Part shown: piece after piece, positions 6,504-8,749 of the stretch
Position numbering within the stretch: the stretch's first letter is position 1
Layout: each line of letters begins with the position of its first letter
Source: Candidatus Falkowbacteria bacterium CG23_combo_of_CG06-09_8_20_14_all_49_15
Lineage (GTDB): Bacteria; Patescibacteriota; Patescibacteriia; Patescibacteriales; UM-FILTER-48-10
Assembly: GCA_002771615.1 (NCBI GenBank)
Contig: PCSD01000110.1
Span: 1-8,749, forward strand
Direction of reading: 5' to 3'
DNA: 8,749 bases
Notes under the pieces: generated by a model
What the model was told of the DNA's origin: nothing
Databases searched by the model: none
Seen by the model: only the letters and a program-made list of their open reading frames with translations
Made by a program: the position numbers and the translations under genes

Positions 6504-6956
6504 ATGATTGATGGCGTAATCGTGAAAAAATTAGTCCAATACCAAGATGAACGGGGCTGGCTGGCGGAGATTTTCCGCGCGGATGAAACCGATATTCAAC
6601 CGGCGATGGCATATCTGAGCCTGACTTTGCCCGGTGTCAAGCGCGGACCGCACGAACATGTCCGGCAGACGGATTTTTTCGTTTTTGCCGGGCCGGGCGA
6701 TTTTTCCGTTTATTTGTGGGATCGGCGCGCCAACAGTCCGACAGCCGGCCAGGCGGAAATTATCAGCGCCGGCGAGGGCCAGCCCTGCGTTATTGTCGTT
6801 CCGCCCGGGGTGGTGCATGGCTATAAATGCGTTTCTGCCGCGCCCGGCCTGTCTTTTAATCTGCCGGATCGTCTGTATCGCGGCGCAGGAAAAAAAGAAG
6901 AGGTGGATGAGATCCGCTGGGAAGAAGCGGCTGACTCCCCGTACCGCCTTGATTAA
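6504..6956 (+). CDS. RmlC-like cupin (dTDP-4-dehydrorhamnose 3,5-epimerase-related)
   Basis: This 150-residue protein resembles the RmlC sugar-nucleotide epimerase family. Near the N-terminus DERGWLAEIF (15-24) matches the family's DxRG...E.F pattern. RGPHEH (47-52) corresponds to RGLHxQ and keeps the histidine (H50) equivalent to the catalytic base. YLWDRR (70-75) and PPGVVHGY (100-107) match the cupin strands. RmlC enzymes are usually about 180 residues, so the C-terminal region is short. In my alignment of QTDFF (55-59) with the family's QGKLV, D57 replaces the catalytic lysine. It may therefore be a sugar-nucleotide isomerase or binding relative and not a true 3,5-epimerase. No rml partners are nearby. 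The start follows the long purine-rich leader with no close Shine-Dalgarno sequence. Family is fairly sure; activity is not. Confidence 0.82.
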   Translation: MIDGVIVKKLVQYQDERGWLAEIFRADETDIQPAMAYLSLTLPGVKRGPHEHVRQTDFFVFAGPGDFSVYLWDRRANSPTAGQAEIISAGEGQPCVIVVPPGVVHGYKCVSAAPGLSFNLPDRLYRGAGKKEEVDEIRWEEAADSPYRLD

Positions 6957-6978
6957 CATTGCTTTGCTTTTTTGGTAG

Positions 6979-7015
6979 CCAAGCAAGCCGGAAAATTTTT
7001 TGCCGCCGGCCTTGG
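6979..7015. repeat. Imperfect hairpin upstream of the histidine kinase gene
   Basis: CCAAG (6979-6983) and GCCGG (6987-6991) pair with CTTGG (7011-7015) and CCGGC (7006-7010), leaving a 3-base bulge (CAA) and a 14-base loop. The right arm ends 9 bases before the ATG at 7025. A five-T run (7020-7024) lies 4 bases after the stem, so it could be a weak terminator/attenuator or a structure hiding the start codon. It fills most of the 68-bp spacer 6957-7024. Confidence 0.5.
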
Positions 7016-7024
7016 ACTGTTTTT

Positions 7025-8707
7025 ATGATTGAAAATCAAGAAAAAAAAATCAAATGGTTCGCGGATATCAATCTCCTGCTCGTTAAGATGCGCTGGCTGT
7101 ATTTATCAACCATCGCATTTGTCGGCTTGATTACCAAGCTGGGCTTGTTTTCCTCGTCTGAATACCGGCCCAATATCAATTTTCCGTCATTCTGGATGGG
7201 CGTGATCGTTTTTTCCGCCTATTTTTATAACCTGTTTTTCTTTTGGTATTTTAAGCGCCGCCGGATTTCTTTGCGGGGAGCGCGTCTGATGACGATCGCC
7301 CAGATCGGCTTGGATCAGGTTTATATTTGCCTGGTAACTTTTTTTGCCGGCGGCCTTTCCAGCATTTCCTTTATTTATCTTTTTTATGGGATTATCGCGG
7401 CCGCCTTTTTTTACCGTTTTGCCGGCGTGTTTTTGGTTTCCACGAGCGCCAGCCTGATCTATTCAACGGTGATCATCCTGCAGTATTATGACATCCTGCC
7501 CTATTATTCCCGTTATAATTTTCCGCATGAAACGATATTGGCGCATCTGCCGGCGGCGATTATCGCCAATTTGATAATTGTCGTGCTGAGCTTTTATATC
7601 GTCGGCCTTTTTGCCGGCATCATTGCCAATTACCTGCGGAGTTACGAGCGCGACCTTCGTTTTGGATATGAAAAAGAAAGGGCCATTCTGGCCAATTTAA
7701 AGGAGGGATTAATTTTTCTTGACAATGATGGCCTGATTATCCTGGTCAACGAGCTGGCGGAAAAGATGCTTATGATCGGGCGCGGGCAACTAATCGGCCG
7801 ACCGATCAAAGAATTGGACAGCCCGGAGCCAGACCACGATTTGGTATCGTCCCTGCAGCAGCATCTGGCCGCCGCCGATCAAATTTTTTCTTTCAATCAG
7901 GAAAATAATAATATTTTTTATCAGGTGGCGATTGTACCCGTGTTGGGCGATGAACAAAAGCAAATCGGGCGCGTGGTCGTCATTTATGACCATTCCCGCG
8001 ACAAACTGGTGGAAAAGATGAAATATGAGTTCGTCAAGATTGCCGGCCATCAATTGCGGACGCCGATGTCCGCCATCAAGAGCGCTTTCAATATGCTCGC
8101 GCAAGGCGAATACGGCCAGATCAGCGCCGAGCAGAAGGATATTCTGGAAAAAGGCCAAACGTATACTGACCGGCTGATTGCCATCGTCAATGATTTATTG
8201 GAAGTTTTTTCCATTGAAGAAGGGCAATACGATTTTCAATTCGTCCCAGCTGACCTGAACAAGATTTTGTCGGAAATCTGCCGTCGTCAAGCGGCTGAGG
8301 CGGAAGAGCGAAAGATCAATTTAGTTTTCACCACGGCCTCCAGTCTGCCGGCCATCCCTTTGGATGAAGCGAAAATAAAATTAGCCTTAAACGCGATCAT
8401 TGAGAACGGCGTCCGTTATACGGCGGCCGGCGGGACCGTGATGGTGGCCGCCAAAGTAATTGGCCGAGAAGCGGTTGTTTCCGTGCAAGACAGCGGCATC
8501 GGCATACCGGCGGCGGAGCGTGATAAAATTTTCACCAAATTTTATCGCGCGGAAAACGCTTTGCGCTGGAATACGGAAGGGAACGGCCTGCAACTTTTTG
8601 TCGCGAAAAATATTATTGACAGCCATGGCGGCCGGGTTTGGTTTTCCGCCGCGCCGGGGCAGGGAACGATCTTTTATATCGCTTTGCCGCTGGCTGGTGC
8701 GGATTGA
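7025..8707 (+). CDS. Six-span PAS sensor histidine kinase
   Basis: This 560-residue membrane protein is a two-component sensor kinase. Six hydrophobic spans (about 24-42, 55-76, 88-110, 114-130, 132-155, 174-204) fill the N-terminal third with little extracellular loop, so the signal is probably sensed in or at the membrane. A PAS domain follows (about 217-322). The HisKA domain has the H-box GHQLRTP with H342 as the phospho-acceptor. The ATPase domain has the N-box with N456, E460 and N461, the G1 box DSGIGIP (489-495), an F box IFTKFYRA (502-509), and a G2 box GNGLQL (519-524), where Q523 replaces the usual glycine of GLGL. The C-terminus GTIFYIALPL is typical. I chose ATG 7025; an in-frame TTG at 6959 would add 22 residues that look non-coding. 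No response regulator is visible, but the window ends 42 bases later. Confidence 0.92.
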   Translation: MIENQEKKIKWFADINLLLVKMRWLYLSTIAFVGLITKLGLFSSSEYRPNINFPSFWMGVIVFSAYFYNLFFFWYFKRRRISLRGARLMTIAQIGLDQVYICLVTFFAGGLSSISFIYLFYGIIAAAFFYRFAGVFLVSTSASLIYSTVIILQYYDILPYYSRYNFPHETILAHLPAAIIANLIIVVLSFYIVGLFAGIIANYLRSYERDLRFGYEKERAILANLKEGLIFLDNDGLIILVNELAEKMLMIGRGQLIGRPIKELDSPEPDHDLVSSLQQHLAAADQIFSFNQENNNIFYQVAIVPVLGDEQKQIGRVVVIYDHSRDKLVEKMKYEFVKIAGHQLRTPMSAIKSAFNMLAQGEYGQISAEQKDILEKGQTYTDRLIAIVNDLLEVFSIEEGQYDFQFVPADLNKILSEICRRQAAEAEERKINLVFTTASSLPAIPLDEAKIKLALNAIIENGVRYTAAGGTVMVAAKVIGREAVVSVQDSGIGIPAAERDKIFTKFYRAENALRWNTEGNGLQLFVAKNIIDSHGGRVWFSAAPGQGTIFYIALPLAGAD

Positions 8708-8724
8708 TTTTACGGATTGATTTT
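8701..8724. repeat. Direct repeat GGATTGATTTT, two copies 13 bp apart
   Basis: GGATTGATTTT occurs at 8701-8711, covering the last codon and stop of the kinase gene, and again at 8714-8724. The tandem arrangement around the stop codon suggests a small local duplication. Confidence 0.6.
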
Positions 8725-8741
8725 TTTCTTGCGCAAAAAAA
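8721..8741. repeat. T-run/A-run palindrome centred on TTGCGCAA
   Basis: Seven T (8721-8727), then C, then the perfect palindrome TTGCGCAA (8729-8736), whose final A's begin a seven-A run (8735-8741). The arms extend the palindrome past one mismatch (8728/8737) by four more pairs. It could be a weak bidirectional terminator or a binding site between the kinase and a possible next gene with ATG at 8746. Confidence 0.4.
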
Positions 8742-8749
8742 CATAATGT

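Noticed and set aside
6385..6612. Minus-strand 75-codon frame rich in Leu, Phe and Ser
   Set aside because: It is the complement of the purine-rich leader plus the start of the cupin gene. The hydrophobic look comes from the polypyrimidine strand, and no start signal is present.
6531..6986. Minus-strand 151-codon frame
   Set aside because: It lies almost entirely opposite the cupin gene, whose conserved motifs fix the + strand as coding. The minus product has no recognisable domain.
6959..7024. TTG start adding 22 residues to the histidine kinase
   Set aside because: The added segment overlaps the hairpin, is Cys/Arg-rich and unlike the rest; the ATG at 7025 gives a natural N-terminus before the first span.

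Overview
The window looks like a piece of a bacterial chromosome, most probably from the Candidate Phyla Radiation (Patescibacteria, Parcubacteria-like). This placement is an inference. It rests on small two-membrane-span proteins with no recognisable family, near-absence of Shine-Dalgarno sequences before otherwise clear genes, short AT-rich spacers between moderately GC-rich genes, and a six-span membrane histidine kinase of a kind I associate with that group. There is no taxonomic marker gene to prove it. The standard bacterial code fits: TGA is used as a stop (for example at 4228-4230 and 8705-8707). Every gene I support is on the + strand.

Layout: 1-201 is an AT-rich, gene-free stretch with a perfect hairpin (24-45), a 12-bp self-complementary palindrome (111-122), an intrinsic terminator for an upstream gene outside the window (125-150), and an extended -10 promoter (164-193). 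That promoter should start transcription almost on the start codon of mgtA (202-2739), a P3B-type magnesium-transporting ATPase. A 69-bp spacer with direct and tandem repeats follows. Then comes a 473-residue single-span, beta-rich exported protein of unknown function (2809-4230), a 60-residue two-span membrane protein (4252-4434), and, through an ATGA stop/start overlap, a frame that carries two further membrane spans and runs without a stop into an SPFH/prohibitin-like protein (4431-5507, alternative start 4677). Two tandem HIT-family nucleotide hydrolase genes follow (5535-5939 and 5949-6356, 62 of 134 residues identical by my hand alignment). After a 147-bp purine-rich leader comes an RmlC-like cupin (6504-6956), then a 68-bp spacer with a hairpin, and a six-span PAS sensor histidine kinase (7025-8707). 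The last 42 bp carry a short direct repeat and a palindrome, with an ATG at 8746 that may open a next gene.

How the parts relate: the genes are co-oriented with few terminator-like signals between them, so one or a few long transcripts are possible. The block 2809-5507 is the most coherent unit: an exported beta-rich protein, a tiny two-span protein and an SPFH membrane scaffold, with translational coupling inside it. This is the best candidate for an undescribed membrane-associated module, but its function cannot be read from sequence alone. The MgtA, HIT, cupin and kinase genes are recognisable families whose adjacency does not define a pathway. I see no CRISPR array, insertion sequence, tRNA or rRNA.
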